Assembly (NCBI GenBank): GCA_030562195.1
Contig: JAUJPP010000006.1
Coordinates: forward strand, 3,782,001-3,846,000
DNA: 64,000 nucleotides
Direction of reading: 5' to 3'
Source: Nipponacmea schrenckii
Taxonomy: Eukaryota > Mollusca > Gastropoda > Lottiidae
How positions within the stretch are numbered: the stretch's first letter is position 1; the number at the start of each line of letters is the position of its first letter. The translations under genes and the position numbers were made by a program. Under the pieces are notes generated by a model. It was given only the letters and a program-made list of their open reading frames with translations. It was not told where the DNA came from and ran no database searches. This document shows positions 33,925 to 47,221 of this stretch, in pieces.

Positions 33925-36900
33925 TATGTATAAGATGAAGTTTGTAATAGCTTGACATTGTGAAGATGTATAAGATGAAGTTTGTAATAGCTTGACATTG
34001 TGAAGATGTATAAGATGAAGTTTGTAATAGCCTGACATTATGAAGATGTATAAGATGAAGTTTGTAATAACTTGACATTATGAAGATGTATAAGATGAAG
34101 TTTGTAATAACTTGACATTGTGAAGATGTATAAGATGAAGTTTGTAATAGCTTGACATTGTGAAGATGTATAAGATGAAGTTTGTAATAGCCTGACATTA
34201 TGAAGATGTATAAGATGAAGTTTGTAATAACTTGACATTATGAAGATGTATAAGATGAAGTTTGTAATAACTTGACATTATGAAGATGTATAAGATGAAG
34301 TTTGTAATAGCTTGACATTGTGAAGATGTATAAGATGAAGTTTGTAATAACTTGACATTGTGAAGATGTATAAGATGAAGTTTGTAATAGCTTGACATTG
34401 TGAAGATGTATAAGATGAAGTTTGTAATAGCTTGACATTGTGAAGTTGTATAAGATGAAGTTTGTAATTGCTTGACATCGTGAGGATGTATAAGATGAAG
34501 GTTGTAATAGCTTGACATTGTTAAGATGTATAAGATGAAGTTTGTAATAACTGGACATTGTTAAGATGTTTAAGATGAAGTTTGTGTAAAGTTCCTAGAA
34601 ACTTTTGTGTAAAGCACTGGCCAAGGTCACAAATAAATAGATAAATGTTCGATACAAGATAAGGTGAAGTTAGCATAGTTAGTATTGATGAAGTTTGTAA
34701 TAACTTGACATCGTGAAGATGTATAAGATGAAGTTTGTAATAGCCTGACATTGTTAAGATGTATAAGATGAAGTTTGTAATAGCTTGACATTGTGAAGAT
34801 GTATAAGATGAAGTTTGTAATAACTTGACATTGTGAAGATGTATAAGATGAAGTTTGTAATAGCTTGACATTGTGAAGATGTATAAGATGAAGTTTGTAA
34901 TAGCTTGACATTGTGAAGTTGTATAAGATGAAGTTTGTAATTGCTTGACATCGTGAGGATGTATAAGATGAAGGTTGCAATAGCTTGACATTGTTAAGAT
35001 GTATAAGTATGAAGTTTGTAATAACTGGACATTGTTAAGATGTTTAAGATGAAGTTTGTGTAAAGAGTGAAGAAGTTCCTAGAAACTTTTGTGTAAAGCA
35101 CTGGCCAAGGTCACAAATAAATAGATAAATGTTCGATACAAGATAAGGTGAAGTTAGCATAGTTAGTATTGATGAAGTTTGTAATAACTTGACATTGTGA
35201 AGATGTATAAGATGAAGTTTGTAATAGCCTGACATTGTTAAGATGTATAAGATGAAGTTTGTTATAGCTTGACATTGTAAAGATGTATAAGATGAAGTCT
35301 AAAATACACCAAGTCGCCAACTCCTTTGTCACTATTTTTCAATATTTCATACTTCATTAACCTTTAAAGTCCGTCCCAGCGTCTAATACCTTGACAGCAA
35401 TAGCCTTCTTTTTGTATCATAGAAATGCAGTGCAGTGTACACCCAATCAGAACCTTCGACAAAAAGTCCGTAAACCAAAAGCTATGTATACAGTCCTTCT
35501 GTCGAGGGCTCTGATTGGCTGTCAAGTTATTACAAACTGCATATTGTGAAGATGTATAAGATGAAGTTTGTAATAGCTTGACATTGTGAAGATGTATAAG
35601 ATGAAGTTTGTAATAGCTTGACATTGTGAAGTTGTATAAGATGAAGTTTGTAATTGCTTGACATCGTGAGGATGTATAAGATGAAGGTTGTAATAGCTTA
35701 CCATTGTTAAGATGTATAAGATGAAGTTTGTAATAACTGGACATTGTTAAGATGTTTAAGATGAAGTTTGTGTAAAGAGTGAAGAAGTTCCTAGAAACTT
35801 TTGTGTAAAGCACTGGCCAAGGTCACAAATAAATAGATAAATGTTCGATACAAGATAAGGTGAAGTTAGCATAGTTAGTATTGATGAAGTTTGTAATAAC
35901 TTGACATCGTGAAGATGTATAAGATGAAGTTTGTAATAGCCTGACATTGTTAAGATGTATAAGATGAAGTTTGTAATAGCTTGACATTGTAAAGATGTAT
36001 AAGATGAAGTCTAAAATACACCAAGTCGCCAACTCCTTTGTCACTATTTTTCAATATTTCATACCTCATTAACCTTTAAAGTCCGTCCCAGCGTCTAATA
36101 CCTTGACAGCAATAGCCTTCTTTTTGTATCATAGAAATGCAGTGCAGTGTACACCCAATCAGAACCTTCGACAAAAAGTCCGTAAACCAAAAGCTATGTA
36201 TACAGTCCTTCTGTCGAGGGCTCTGATTGGCTGTCAAGTTATTAACTGCATATTGTGAAGATGTATAAGATGAAGTTTGTAATAGCTTGACATTGTGAAG
36301 ATGTATAAGATGAAGTTTGTAATAGCTTGACATTGTGAAGTTGTATAAGATGAAGTTTGTAATTGCTTGACATCGTGAGGATGTATAAGATGAAGGTTGT
36401 AATAGCTTACCATTGTTAAGATGTATAAGATGAAGTTTGTAATTGTAATAACTGGACATTGTTAAGATGTTTAAGATGAAGTTTGTGTAAAGAGTGAAGA
36501 AGTTCCTAGAAACTTTTGTGTAAAGCACTGGCGAAGGTCACAAATAAATAGGTAAATGTTCGATACAAGATAAGGTGAAGTTAGCATAGTTAGTATTGAT
36601 GAAGTTTGTAATAACTTGACATCGTGAAGATGTATAAGATGAAGTTTGTAATAGCCTGACATTGTTAAGATGTATAAGATGAAGTTTGTAATAGCTTGAC
36701 ATTGTAAAGATGTATAAGATGAAGTCTAAAATAGCTCGACGTTGAGAAGATGTATAAGATGAAGTTTGTAATAACTTAACATTGTGAAGAAGTATAAGAT
36801 GAAGTCCATAATAACTTGACATTGTAAAGATGTATAAGATGAAGATTGTAACAGCTTGGCAATGTGAAGATGTATAAGATGAAGATTGTAACAGCTTGAT

Positions 36901-36945
36901 ATTGTGAAGATGTATAAGATGAAGTTAGTAATAACTTGATAGCGT
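33925..36945. repeat. 40-bp minisatellite with higher-order structure
   Basis: The base unit contains GAAGATGTATAAGATGAAGT followed by TTGTAATAGCTTGACATTGT. Sixteen near-perfect units open the array (33925-34570). From there the units are grouped into larger blocks that include a non-unit segment starting GTTCCTAGAAACTTTTGTGT (at 34591, 35075, 35787 and 36502). Two blocks also carry a 180-bp segment (35347-35532 and 36059-36245). The last two spacings are 712 and 715 bases, a higher-order period. The minus-strand frames are repeat artefacts. Confidence 0.95.
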
Positions 36946-36964
36946 GAAGATGGATGTTCGTAAG

Positions 36965-37130
36965 AAGGACCTGATATTGAAAGGAGTATATTATGTTATT
37001 TGTTGGGTTATGAGGAAGGAGATAGTGTCAGTTTCACAACTGTATTGAAGGGTTGTATTATGTTATTTGTTGGGTTATCAGGAAGGAGATATTATAAGTT
37101 TCACAACTGTATTAAAGGGTTGTATGCACT
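36965..37130. repeat. Two-copy repeat after the 40-bp array
   Basis: TATGTTATTTGTTGGGTTAT, an AGGAAGGAGAT step and GTTTCACAACTGTATT occur twice, about 65 bases apart. Confidence 0.7.
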
Positions 37131-39070
37131 AGCCGTACAATAACAGATGTCTCTTATACACAGATTTAAGAACTTCTGCAAACATTGTAAAATTATTCTT
37201 AATTTTCTCTTAAGGTTATAGAAGAAATAATCTTCATATTTAATAATACAAGAGAAAACTATTCATCCAACATGATAAATTGTTAGATGTTCTTTTAAGT
37301 GGGTAACTTTTTTAAATGGGAGTAAGGATCTGAACTTTTCAAGGTCGAAATCATATTTCTTCTAAACAAATATAACCGATATATCACGCCTTCATTTATT
37401 TTTTCAGTCTAAGTACAAATTGCGAGAGATTTATCCCATTAAAAGTGTAAGCCTGTTACAGATTCTAATGGGTTCTTGAGGCATCCGGTTTACAAATTGA
37501 ATAGTTCAACCTTGGGAGTAAAAACAACACGTATCTTTTCCCTCCTCGGTTCTAATCCTGTAATAGGAGATCGATACTTCTTTCCTCAAGCATCCTAAGC
37601 CGATTATAACTGAAAGCAAACTTTTAAAAAAGTGTGAATGATTGAATAGAAATACGTGCATAGCCATAACATTTAAAAAACAAAAAATACGCCATCTTGA
37701 GAATAACAAGGTACAGACAGTGCTATAGAATGGTGCTTGTTTTCGGGGTGGATTTAACTGTACTATAATTTTAAAAAATACACAACTAGGAACATTGTGG
37801 AATCCCATCCTGTCAAGATTACGGGTCTGATACCGAATATGAAAAAGAAAACTAGACGTTCCGCTCTGACTTAACCTCTTTTTCTTTAGTGTATGCCTCT
37901 GTTAAAATCTATATTATCTTAAGTGAAATTGCAGGAACACCAGACGTCCGATTGAATATTAGAAATGTGAGAATTGATGTTTATCAGTGTCTATGCTCCC
38001 TGTTAACAATCTCTTTAATGACTTTCGATTCTCCACTTAAGAAATTAATGCTTTGAGATAAACCTTTCAAACATGATTTGCATTTCCGGTAATATATTAT
38101 CTAACGTGACACTGAAGATAGATAAAACTGTTAAAGGGGCATTCTTTTATCTTATATGTAGGACGCACTTTTATGAATTAATGAAAACTTTAAACCAAAA
38201 AATAGCGAAATGTGTCTCTGGACGTATGAATGTTTTAGCAAAAAGAATCCTTCAGTTTAGTCATCATTGCTTTTGTGGGTTGTAAGAAAACTATTGTATG
38301 GATTAAAATAGACTTCTCTTACTTGCTGATATTTATGTCCGTACATACTCTGAAGTTTTCAACTAATAATCTAAAGCCATTATAAAGCTTACAACAAATA
38401 TAACTTTAAACTGTTTAGCTGAATTAGTTAACTACACCCTTTTCAATAATTTTTCAGTTTGATCTGAAGGTACATAAATGTAAATAGCATAGTGTATAAG
38501 TATTTTCAGGAATATTTTACGATGTTTTTTCGATAATGAAAATTTGGATACTGCCCTTTAAAGACATGCCAAATACAAATATTGCGTATATTTTATTATA
38601 CAACTGTGGACCACCCAGACCTGAGGACCACCCTCAGGTTTATAATCCCTAATATTTAACTAAAACATGCCTTGGTATAATCGATGAGAGATCACGCCTA
38701 GATTGAGCTTCAATACAGAGTTCGATTTGTTAAGAGTAGATAAAGGAAATGCTCAAATATTCAAAAGCATTGACATTTAAGTGGTTGATGGGAATATTTC
38801 GGACTACCATGATAATCCGTAGGTTAAACATTACCTGATCTAAGACCGTAGCGGCCTTGATTCGCTTTTTACTTCTTAATTTGTGAATCAGGTCATATAG
38901 TGGCAAAATAGTTTCACCGATTGAGTTTATTCTCTGTAGCTATTTACTGGTTTGGATCCAGTGAAGCGAAACGAAGATATGTTCCTTCCATTGTATGATC
39001 TACGTATAGAAATATCAATAATAGAGGTAGGGAATATTGAATGATTTCCATTGACTCGTGTAGGTTGTTT
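37130..39070. other. No gene seen; one foldback family B fragment
   Basis: About 37928-37998 holds an inverted family B arm (CAGACGTCCGATTGAATATT, then TTTATCAGTGTC). A short palindrome, CCTGAGGACCACCCTCAGG, is at about 38621-38639. Open frames at 37506-37808 and 38073-38285 show no motif. Confidence 0.5.
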
Positions 39071-39074
39071 GACC

Positions 39075-39970
39075 CCTTGTTTTCTTCACCTGTTAACGTT
39101 TATAGATTCTAGATTCTTCGCCTGTTAACGTCTATAGATTCTTCACCTGTTAACGTCTATAGATTCTAGATTCTTCACCTGTTAACGTCTATAGATTCTA
39201 GATTCTTCACCTGTTAACGTCTATAGATTCTAGATTCTTCACCTATTAACGTCTATAGATTCTAGATTCTTCACCTGTTAACGTCTATAGATTCTAGATT
39301 CTTCACCTGTTAACGTCTATAGATTCTAGATTCTTCACCTGTTAACTTCTATAGATTCTAGATTCTTCACCTGTTAACGTCTATAGATTCTAGATTCTTC
39401 ACCTGTTAACGTCTATAGATTCTAGATTCTTCACCTGTTAACGTCTATAGATTCTAGATTCTTCACCTGTTAACTTCTATAGATTCTATATTCTTCACCT
39501 GTTAACGTCTATAGATTCTAGATGCTTCGCCTGTTAACGTCTATAGATTCTAGATTCTTCACCTGTTAACGTCTATAGATTTTAGATGCTTCATCTGTTA
39601 ACTCTATGGATTCTAGATTCTTCACCTGTTAACGTCTATAGATTCTAGATTCTTCACCTGTTAACTTCTATAGATTCTAGATTCTTCACCTGTTAACGTC
39701 TATAGATTCTATATTCTTCATCTGTTAACGTCTATAGATTCTAGATTCTTCACCTGTTAACGTCTATAGATTCTAGATTCTTCACCTGTTAACGTCTATA
39801 GATTCTAGATTCTTCACCTGTTAACGTCTATAGATTCTAGATTCTTCACCTGTTAACGTCTATAGATTCTTCACCTGTTAACGTCTATAGATTCTAGATT
39901 CTTCACCTGTTAACGTCTATAGATTCTAGATTCTTCACCTGTTAACGTCTATAGATTCTAGATTCTTCAC
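39075..39970. repeat. 32-bp minisatellite
   Basis: About 28 units of TTCTTCACCTGTTAACGTCT followed by ATAGATTCTAGA. Very homogeneous. A few units lack the TTCTAGA part. Confidence 0.95.
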
Positions 39971-40194
39971 CGAAATCGCAATCTCACTAGTAAATATTAT
40001 CTTTTCAATAAATTCATCCAAATTGAGTTTTTAATAATGATGTATTTTACAATTGTTTATAAAATGAAAAGTTAACGTCCATTCCCAAGTGGATGCTGAT
40101 ATCACAAACTAGTGATCGATAGTTATAGTAATTGGTAGTTGGATTGGTTTTTAAAAACTTGTTGTGGTAGAGGTATTGCTGTCTGATACTTGTT

Positions 40195-40233
40195 GGCTTG
40201 CTTTGGTTTGGTTTGGTTTGGTTTGGTTTGGTT
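40195..40233. repeat. (TTTGG)n short tandem repeat
   Basis: About six perfect TTTGG units. The overlapping 73-codon frame is not supported by any motif. Confidence 0.9.
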
Positions 40234-41079
40234 CAACAAACAACGGTGCTATTATAACTATATATATTCAGTGATTCAGTGGACAAAAATTTTAATTGGC
40301 AGGGTACTAACATTTTCACTCGATGGACGAAGATGTAGGTGTTGTATTATTGTTGCAGACAAAACATTCAGTCTGTATGTGGTAACCACAGATATTCAGG
40401 CGACAATATGATCCGATATTGCCCAATAACATTATGATATTAGCCATATAAAGGGGTTATAAAGGGTCAATTGGCACCTTTCCATTACCGACACGGTAAA
40501 TTACTATAGTCGACACTCCTGTAATATTTTAAAGTTGGCGTCTCCCTCTTCTCTAATTTCATCCCATATAGTAGTTGTCATGATGATAATATGGCGGTAT
40601 TGTTGTGTGCTGCTTTAATCTGGGAGCACAACTTGAGCAAATATTGAGTAAAAGTCTATTTTTTAACCTTTGACCCGACGATTGCATAGTTAGTCTGACG
40701 TTTGTATCGACACAGTTTTTGTTGGTTTCTAATTTTCTCAACTTTTAACCTAATATGGCCGCTCCTGTATAGGTTTCTGTAAAATCTGTAAGTACAACCA
40801 ACCAGGGAGTTTACGCCAGCGTCTGCCTTTTAAAGAGAAATTTATTAAATATTTTGTAAATATTACAAATTTAACCTTGGAATTTCCATTAAAAGTTTTA
40901 AATGGACAAATTTTATTTTATCGATTTTAATCGCTTATATTAGAAAAAGCAAAAACTCAATCCAATATTATAATTGTTTCAGTTTTAGCTTACAGTTTTT
41001 GTAGAGATATTTCAAAATATACAAAGTTTAACGGAACAGTTCCTCGCTTTAAGAGCATTTTATGGGAAATCCTAATGTA

Positions 41080-41165
41080 TTATCTCGACCTTTGCTGGGT
41101 TTGAACCCAGAACCTTCAGGTAAACAAACAATTGTTTTAAGACCCGTTTATACTGGGCCACAGCG
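41080..41165 (-). mobile_element. SINE head fragment with A- and B-box-like text
   Basis: On the minus strand, TGGCCCAGTATAAACGGG resembles an A box, and about 40 bases later CTGGGTTCAAACCCAG resembles a B box. It is the tRNA-derived head without the rest of the SINE. Confidence 0.5.
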
Positions 41166-41539
41166 ACCGTGATCACTACAACTACGGGCTTTTACTCGCA
41201 GAGCCGCGAAAAACAGAAGGGTTGATAAAAGAAGTTGGTATTTGTTTTTAACATGATACTTTAACACCGAGATATTATACGAATATTCATCATTATATTA
41301 TAATAATACCACTAACTCTGAATTCACACTAATCCACCATTGTTCCCTACGAGACAGTTGCCAAAACACATGTCAATAAGCCACATCACATCATAGCATT
41401 GATAACAATAAACCTCGCGATGGTCATAAATAACCCCGAATGACCTGTAATTAGAGTATATCTGTTGTAAATCAAATCAAATAGTGTTTTAATAGTCTCC
41501 TTGTTTCATTAACAATCGCCGAGGGATACTTGTATGTTT

Positions 41540-41790
41540 GAGCTGTAGCTGTATCAGCCCCGTCGTCGCGGTGGGGCACACGGGCAATATGCCCGGGTAG
41601 TAACAATAAAGCCCCACCAATTGTCCTCTCGAAACCTTCTTCAGTTAGCAGAGATTAATCATTTTACATTGGGATTTGAGCGCCGTCAGAATCGTCAGAA
41701 ATACATTCTCCAATTCTAGTTTTCGCATTTTCGACAAAAATCATGGCCCCGGTACCAATACAGTCCTGGCGACGGGGCTAAGCTGCCTGA
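41540..41790. other. GC-richer segment with weak inverted ends
   Basis: AGCCCCGTCGTCGCGGTGGGG near 41552 and GGCGACGGGGCTAAGCTG near 41768 are partly inverted copies. A perfect CGGGCA/TGCCCG hairpin lies near 41582-41596. A related AAGCCCCTCGACTGCCG step is at about 46064. This may be another small foldback element. No gene seen. Confidence 0.35.
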
Positions 41791-42795
41791 ACTTGAACAG
41801 ATAATTCAAATGATGATTATTGACCCTGTGGCTTTCAGGGGATAGCAGAGTGACAGTAGGGGATATAGACTATGTCCTGCATCAATAAACAGACGTAATT
41901 CACACCTGAGACTTATACCTAGATACTGACAAATATTTGAATATACAACAATAATAGTTGTTCTTGCTCTGGTGACAACTGCTTGCTCCATATTACTGGT
42001 TTACTATAGAGTAAGCTAAAAAATGTTATTTTCCCTTTGTCCACATATAACATCCGTACTGTGTTTATCCCTTTCATTTGAAAATAATATTTAAAGAATC
42101 CATAAGAGAAATCAAGTCATCAAGTCCATGAATACTAGTAGGCTACTTATTACATATCGTGATATAAAAATACTCTAAACATACAATTAGAGTTAAGCAA
42201 TGATTACTATATTATAGTATTTATGCTAATAAATACTAATCATGCTAATATATGCTAATTTATTCACATGTCATTCTGATAATCTTTTATTTATCGAAAC
42301 TGATTTATTTGAAAGTAAACCGAAAGAAGTGGATTATAAGTTATTATGACGTTAACATTAAAAATTTTTTAAAGAAAATTGCACTATATACCGTAGGCCC
42401 TATTAAAGTAAGTAATACAAAAACATAAAATAATTATTTTATAAAATAACTTATCACGTTTCGACAATGGTACCATAGCGTTTATCCAGCTACGAGTATT
42501 TACGTTTTTCTGTTAAGTCATATTAGTACAGATCTCTAATATTTCTACACTGCATTGTCTTCGAATAAAAGATAAACTTTCTATGTTCATAGTACGCCAA
42601 TTCGAGAACGTGGGTTATTTTGAAAACTTATGGAAACCCTACTAAGTTTTTCTATTTTTATCTTGAAAAATAAAAAGTTTATTCTTTTTAACAGAGAGGT
42701 TAATTAAACCGGAAGTAAAACAACATGCTTCCAATATGGATGGTGGGTTTCTAAAAAAAACGGATACCGGATGTTAATTTGAAATGTGATCCGGT

Positions 42796-43137
42796 TTATT
42801 GCCAGTCAAATATGTACGTTGATACACAAATATCTGCTGTTAAATTGAAATTAATAAAGATCCACAAATCATCAGACTGGGTAAAAAGTCCAATATTAAT
42901 TCCAGATAAACGAGAAACGAACATTGTTCTATTCTTTAGATTATCGTACTCTGACATTTTCGTTATTAAAGTGGTGTCAACGGGGTGGATCACTTCTTCA
43001 ACATTTTGACTTTTTAACTTGGTTAACAGGGAAAGCCGATGTATAGAGGATGCAGGGGTTTCACTGTAGTAGTTACGAGAGCTTTCACCTGGGTTACTAG
43101 CACGGATACTCCTATAAATTATGAGGGGAAACTTCAC
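42796..43137 (-). CDS. Unrecognised open frame of 113 codons
   Basis: An open minus-strand frame from just after a TAG at 43141-43143 to TAA at 42796. Its first codon here is GTG, not ATG; the first internal ATG would give a shorter product starting MSEYDNLKNRTMF. Composition is mixed and protein-like (VEEVIHPVDTTLITKMSEYD), with no signal peptide, membrane span or family motif I recognise. There is no clear acceptor at its left edge. It could be an exon, an old mobile-element scrap or chance; I lean to chance. Confidence 0.2.
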   Translation of the reverse strand: MKFPLIIYRSIRASNPGESSRNYYSETPASSIHRLSLLTKLKSQNVEEVIHPVDTTLITKMSEYDNLKNRTMFVSRLSGINIGLFTQSDDLWIFINFNLTADICVSTYIFDWQ

Positions 43138-43559
43138 CGTCTATTGACATAGTCATTTCGGTTATTCACAATAGGTTAACCTCTGGGATATCGCGAACTA
43201 TCACTCAGTCTAAAGATTTCAATTTCGAGGTTTTTAATGTTTCATTGAATATGATGATAACAACGTCTATGATCCATGCCGGCCATTATCATTTTACCAA
43301 AAAAAAAAACAACAAATTCGAATAAAATGCAACATTATAAAGACTCAAACGGTGCGACAAGTTTTTAATTTACAATATAATGCGATAATCCTCTAAAGTG
43401 AAAGTTAAAGTGTCAGTTATAAGAAAGTCGTATTTCACGCCTATTCAGGGATGGCAGTATTTAATGCTTATGCCATAATCACGGCACGACTTGTTGACTT
43501 TATTACCTTGATATGTACGTTCTGTCATAAAGCAAGTTTCAAATATCGCTGTATAAAGC

Positions 43560-44640
43560 TTTATGTCCTACTCTCTGCACCTGAAGGGCTAATGAACATT
43601 GAAATGAATGGAGTTTTAGTCCTACTCTTTGCACCTAAAGGCTAATGAAGACATTGAAATGAATGGAGTTTTATGTCCTACTCTTTGACCTAAGGCTAAT
43701 GAACGACATTGAAATGATGTTGATGATTTCGAGGTTGTTAAATTGTCCTACTCTTCGCACCTGAAGGGCTAATGAAGACATTGAAATGATGGAGTTTTAT
43801 GTCCTACTCTTTGCACCTAAAGAGCTAATGAGACATTGAAATGAATGGAGTACTTATGTCCTACTCGTCGCTTGAGGGCTAATGAAGACATTGAAATGAT
43901 GGAGTTTTATGTCCTACTCTTCGCACCTAAAGAGCTAATGAAGCATTGAAATGAATGGAGTTATATGTCCTACTCTTCTGCACCTGAAGGGCTAATGACG
44001 ACATTGAAATGATGGAGTTTTATGTCCTACTCTTCGGCACCTGAAGGGCTAATGAGGTCATTGAAATGATGGAGTTTTATGTCCTACTCTTCTGCACCTG
44101 AAGAGCTAATGTGACTTTATTGAAATGAATGGAGTTTTATGTCCTACTCTTCTGCACCTGAAGAGCTAATGAACGTCATTGAAATGAATGGAGTTTTATG
44201 TCCTACTCTTCTGCACCTGAAGGGCTAATGACGACATTGAAATGAATGGAGTTTTATGTCCTACTCTTCTGTACCTGAAGGGCTAATGACGACATTGAAA
44301 TGAATGGAGTTTTATGTCCTACTCTTCTGTACGTAATGGCTGATGAAGACATTGAAATGAATGGAGTTTTATGTCCTACTCTTCGGCACCTGAAGGGCTA
44401 ATGAAGACATTGAAATGAATGGAGTTTTATGTCCTACTCTTCTGTACGTTATGGGCTGATGAAGACATTGAAATGAATGGAGTTTTATGTCCTACTCTTC
44501 TGTACGTTATGGGCTGATGAAGACATTGAAATGAATGGAGTTGTATGTCCTACTCTTCGGCACCTGAAGGGCTAATGAAGAAATTGAAATGAATGAGTTT
44601 TACGCCCTACTCTTCTGTACGTTATGGGCTGATGAAGACT
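43560..44640. repeat. Minisatellite (55-60 bp units) expanded from a SINE tail
   Basis: About 19 units of ATGGAGTTTTATGTCCTACT, then TCTGCACCTGAAGGGCTAATG and GACATTGAAATGA. This is the tail-proximal text of the SINE family. The array runs directly into a SINE body and head at 44640-44915. Confidence 0.92.
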
Positions 44641-44915
44641 GGCAACGCAATGCAATATTCATTGAGGGAAATATGACAGGAGAGCAGCGTGAGCATTATC
44701 TTTTTGCGAGTTCCATCTGTCAAGGGATCTTTAACGTACACAGCATGTAGCACACGGGGCTTCGGTATATTGTCAAATCCGAACGATTAGACGCTTTTTT
44801 TAGTCCCTCTAAAGGGGAAAATGACAAGGGAAAAACGATCTCGACTTTTACCTGGATTGAACCTGGACCCTCAGGGTAGCAAGAAACTCCCGCACCGCGT
44901 CTTCTCTGCAAAAGT
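44640..44915 (-). mobile_element. SINE body and tRNA-like head adjoining the array
   Basis: On the minus strand the head has GTCCAGGTTCAATCCAGG (B-box-like GGTTCAATCC) near 44860. The body motifs GTCAAGGGATCTTTAACGT (plus strand, 44718) and GACGCTTTTTTTAGTCCCTC are shared with 60360-60440. The tail end is replaced by the amplified array. Confidence 0.7.
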
Positions 44916-44919
44916 ACAT

Positions 44920-46660
44920 GAAGTATGAAATATCATTTTTTGCTTCCACGGTAAGGTGAGGTTTGTGTTGAGTCAGTCTGCTCTGTTTTTCTACCCCACG
45001 TCAAGCATGTCTGGCATCATCACTGTGTCTTTTCTCGGAAGTAAAAAATGCCTTTTTTTACTAATACTAAAATTAACTGTTAAAATTTAAGAAAAAACAA
45101 AAAAAAAAGCAAGAAGATCAAACAAATATTAATTTACATTGCTGGTTAATATTTAATATTTAATAACATTATCAAATTATAACAATTATCTTTAAAAGGT
45201 GTACACTTTCATTTTATTTAAATAATTTATTACATTTCTAAAGTAGTGGAGTAAAACTTTCAAGCCATACGATATCATATTCATTGTTTCTTGTGACATG
45301 AAAAGCCTCACACACCGCACCGTATTCCGACCGTTCGCCACCTAACGGCGACAAGGAAATAAACTAGATCGAGTTTGAAATCTCTATTATCTTCATAACA
45401 CAAACTATGTGAACATAATGGTACAATTGTTTCTGTTGAAATTTATCGACTTGGTAGGGTATATCATCGTAGATCACGTGGCACCCCACGTTTATTGGGG
45501 CCTTTTCTTTAAAACATGATACAGGAGTTTTTAAGATCAGATCGTACTGTGGTAGTATAGTATAAGTCTAATGAACTAATAACTCTATAAAGTTGGTGGT
45601 AACCCAATGCCTATCGTGAATCACCTGAAGGTGTCAGTGTCGAGGCAGAAACTCGAAGGTCGTTTAAGGAGGCCACGAAGTCGTCGATGCAAATTAAATT
45701 GTATTGTTACCTAACGTCTTTGCCACGCGCGTATTACGTTATTACCTTCTTGGAGATTTAACCACGTTTGTCCAACGATGTTCGTGATTCTATTATATTC
45801 TCAACGCATTCGATATCAGATCATCAAAGTTGTTATGAAAATTGAGATGTGGTGACTCTGTCATCATTGGCGAAGATGGCGAGCAATGCACGATATCTGT
45901 CGTTCTTTAAACGCTTTTACACCACTTTTGCCCAACTGGGTCCTTATTCAATTAAATAAGATAAAATCTAGATTTAGTTTTAAATACAGGAATATTATTG
46001 GCTGATAAAACTAATTTCTAAATTGACTGGAACACTAAAATCATTGAAGTTTTTGAGAATAAAGCCCCTCGACTGCCGCCGTAGTGACGGGGTTATTACA
46101 GGTTGGATTTACATGTAGTTTGGACACGATTGGGGCTGAACAGCACATCTGAGAGTCCGAGAAAATATATTGTCTTAGGCAGAGTTAATATTGAATATTT
46201 TTGATCAACGTTTTATTTAAAGCTTATATATATCATTTCTTAATTCTATTCTAAGCTAAAACCCTATTTAACTTCTTTAGATTTTCCACAATAAAATGAG
46301 TCCGCATCTAAAACATTCGAACATAAAAACCTAAAGTACAAATATCCTATTTTATAGAATTTTCCAGAAAAGAATATTGCCTTCCAGGCCATAGGAATAC
46401 AAATTTAATCATTTGCAAGAAATTTCTGAAAATTGGTTTGAACAACAGGTGCTTTGAGGCAGAGTTTAAAATCTCCCGTCCTTCCAGAAATCGAAAAACT
46501 CACACAATTCCGTAATAGTCTACATCATACGTCTTTTCAGTACAACATTTCAAAACATTAATTAAGCACACTTTCAGAGAATCAAAACCACTGCTGATAT
46601 CTACATATCGATATGTAAAAGCAGAAAGAAATATGTTTGATAATCATTGATAGCATTTTT
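44920..46660. other. No gene seen
   Basis: AT-rich sequence with no recognisable exon, RNA gene or repeat array. Confidence 0.45.
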
Positions 46661-46665
46661 GAAGG

Positions 46666-46993
46666 GATACTGCGTCTTAGAATGAACATAAAATTTTAGT
46701 TCTCAATAATGGTCAATATTAGTGTATATTTATCAGTAAACTTACCTGGTGTTATAAAGTAACAGAATCCCTGTAAAATCTAGAAAACTAAGTAATTGTT
46801 GTAAAAACCTTTGTCAATTCATTAGGAATTTCAATTAGTTGCATTTTAATTGATTATTACTAAGTGTTTTGGATTTATAAGATTATAAAAGGATTCTGAT
46901 GTTTATGGTTGTAGATATATCTATTGATAAATATATCCTGTTATTGGCCAAATTTATAAATTTCAAATTTTTATGTTCATTCTTAGACACAAT
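46666..46993. mobile_element. Foldback element, family A, best-preserved copy
   Basis: Starts GATACTGCGTCTTAGAATGA and ends TTCATTCTTAGACACAAT, an inverted match over about 45 bases that includes GAACATAAAA-TT and TTGGCCAA-like text. Interior TTATCAGTAAACTTACCTGG matches the other copies. Confidence 0.8.
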
Positions 46994-47029
46994 AATCATA
47001 TAAAAAGGTAAATTTCTAGATGATTTAAG

Positions 47030-47110
47030 TAAGTACAGTAGATAAGAAACATTGGTGTTGGAATGTCGGGCGATATTCTAACACCTGTTAAGCAATAACC
47101 CATGATAAAT
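47030..47110. other. Imperfect hairpin
   Basis: GGTGTTGGAAT and ATTCTAACACC pair around GTCGGGCGAT near 47056-47087. Flanking GATAAGA and TCTTATC extend the inverted arrangement. It may be a remnant of a small foldback element. Confidence 0.4.
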
Positions 47111-47221
47111 TTGTCTTATCTATTACAGTCTTGTCCGAAATTCTGCATAAGTTTCGAGTGTGGGTTTTGCAGTTGATAGAATCTGAGTAAAACTTTAAGA
47201 ATTGTTAAGTGGTTTTCTTAA

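Noticed and set aside
34521..34991. Minus-strand frames of about 60-156 codons in the 40-bp array
   Set aside because: The same LHLIHLHNVK-type text appears in overlapping frames because the DNA unit repeats; it follows the array and not a gene.
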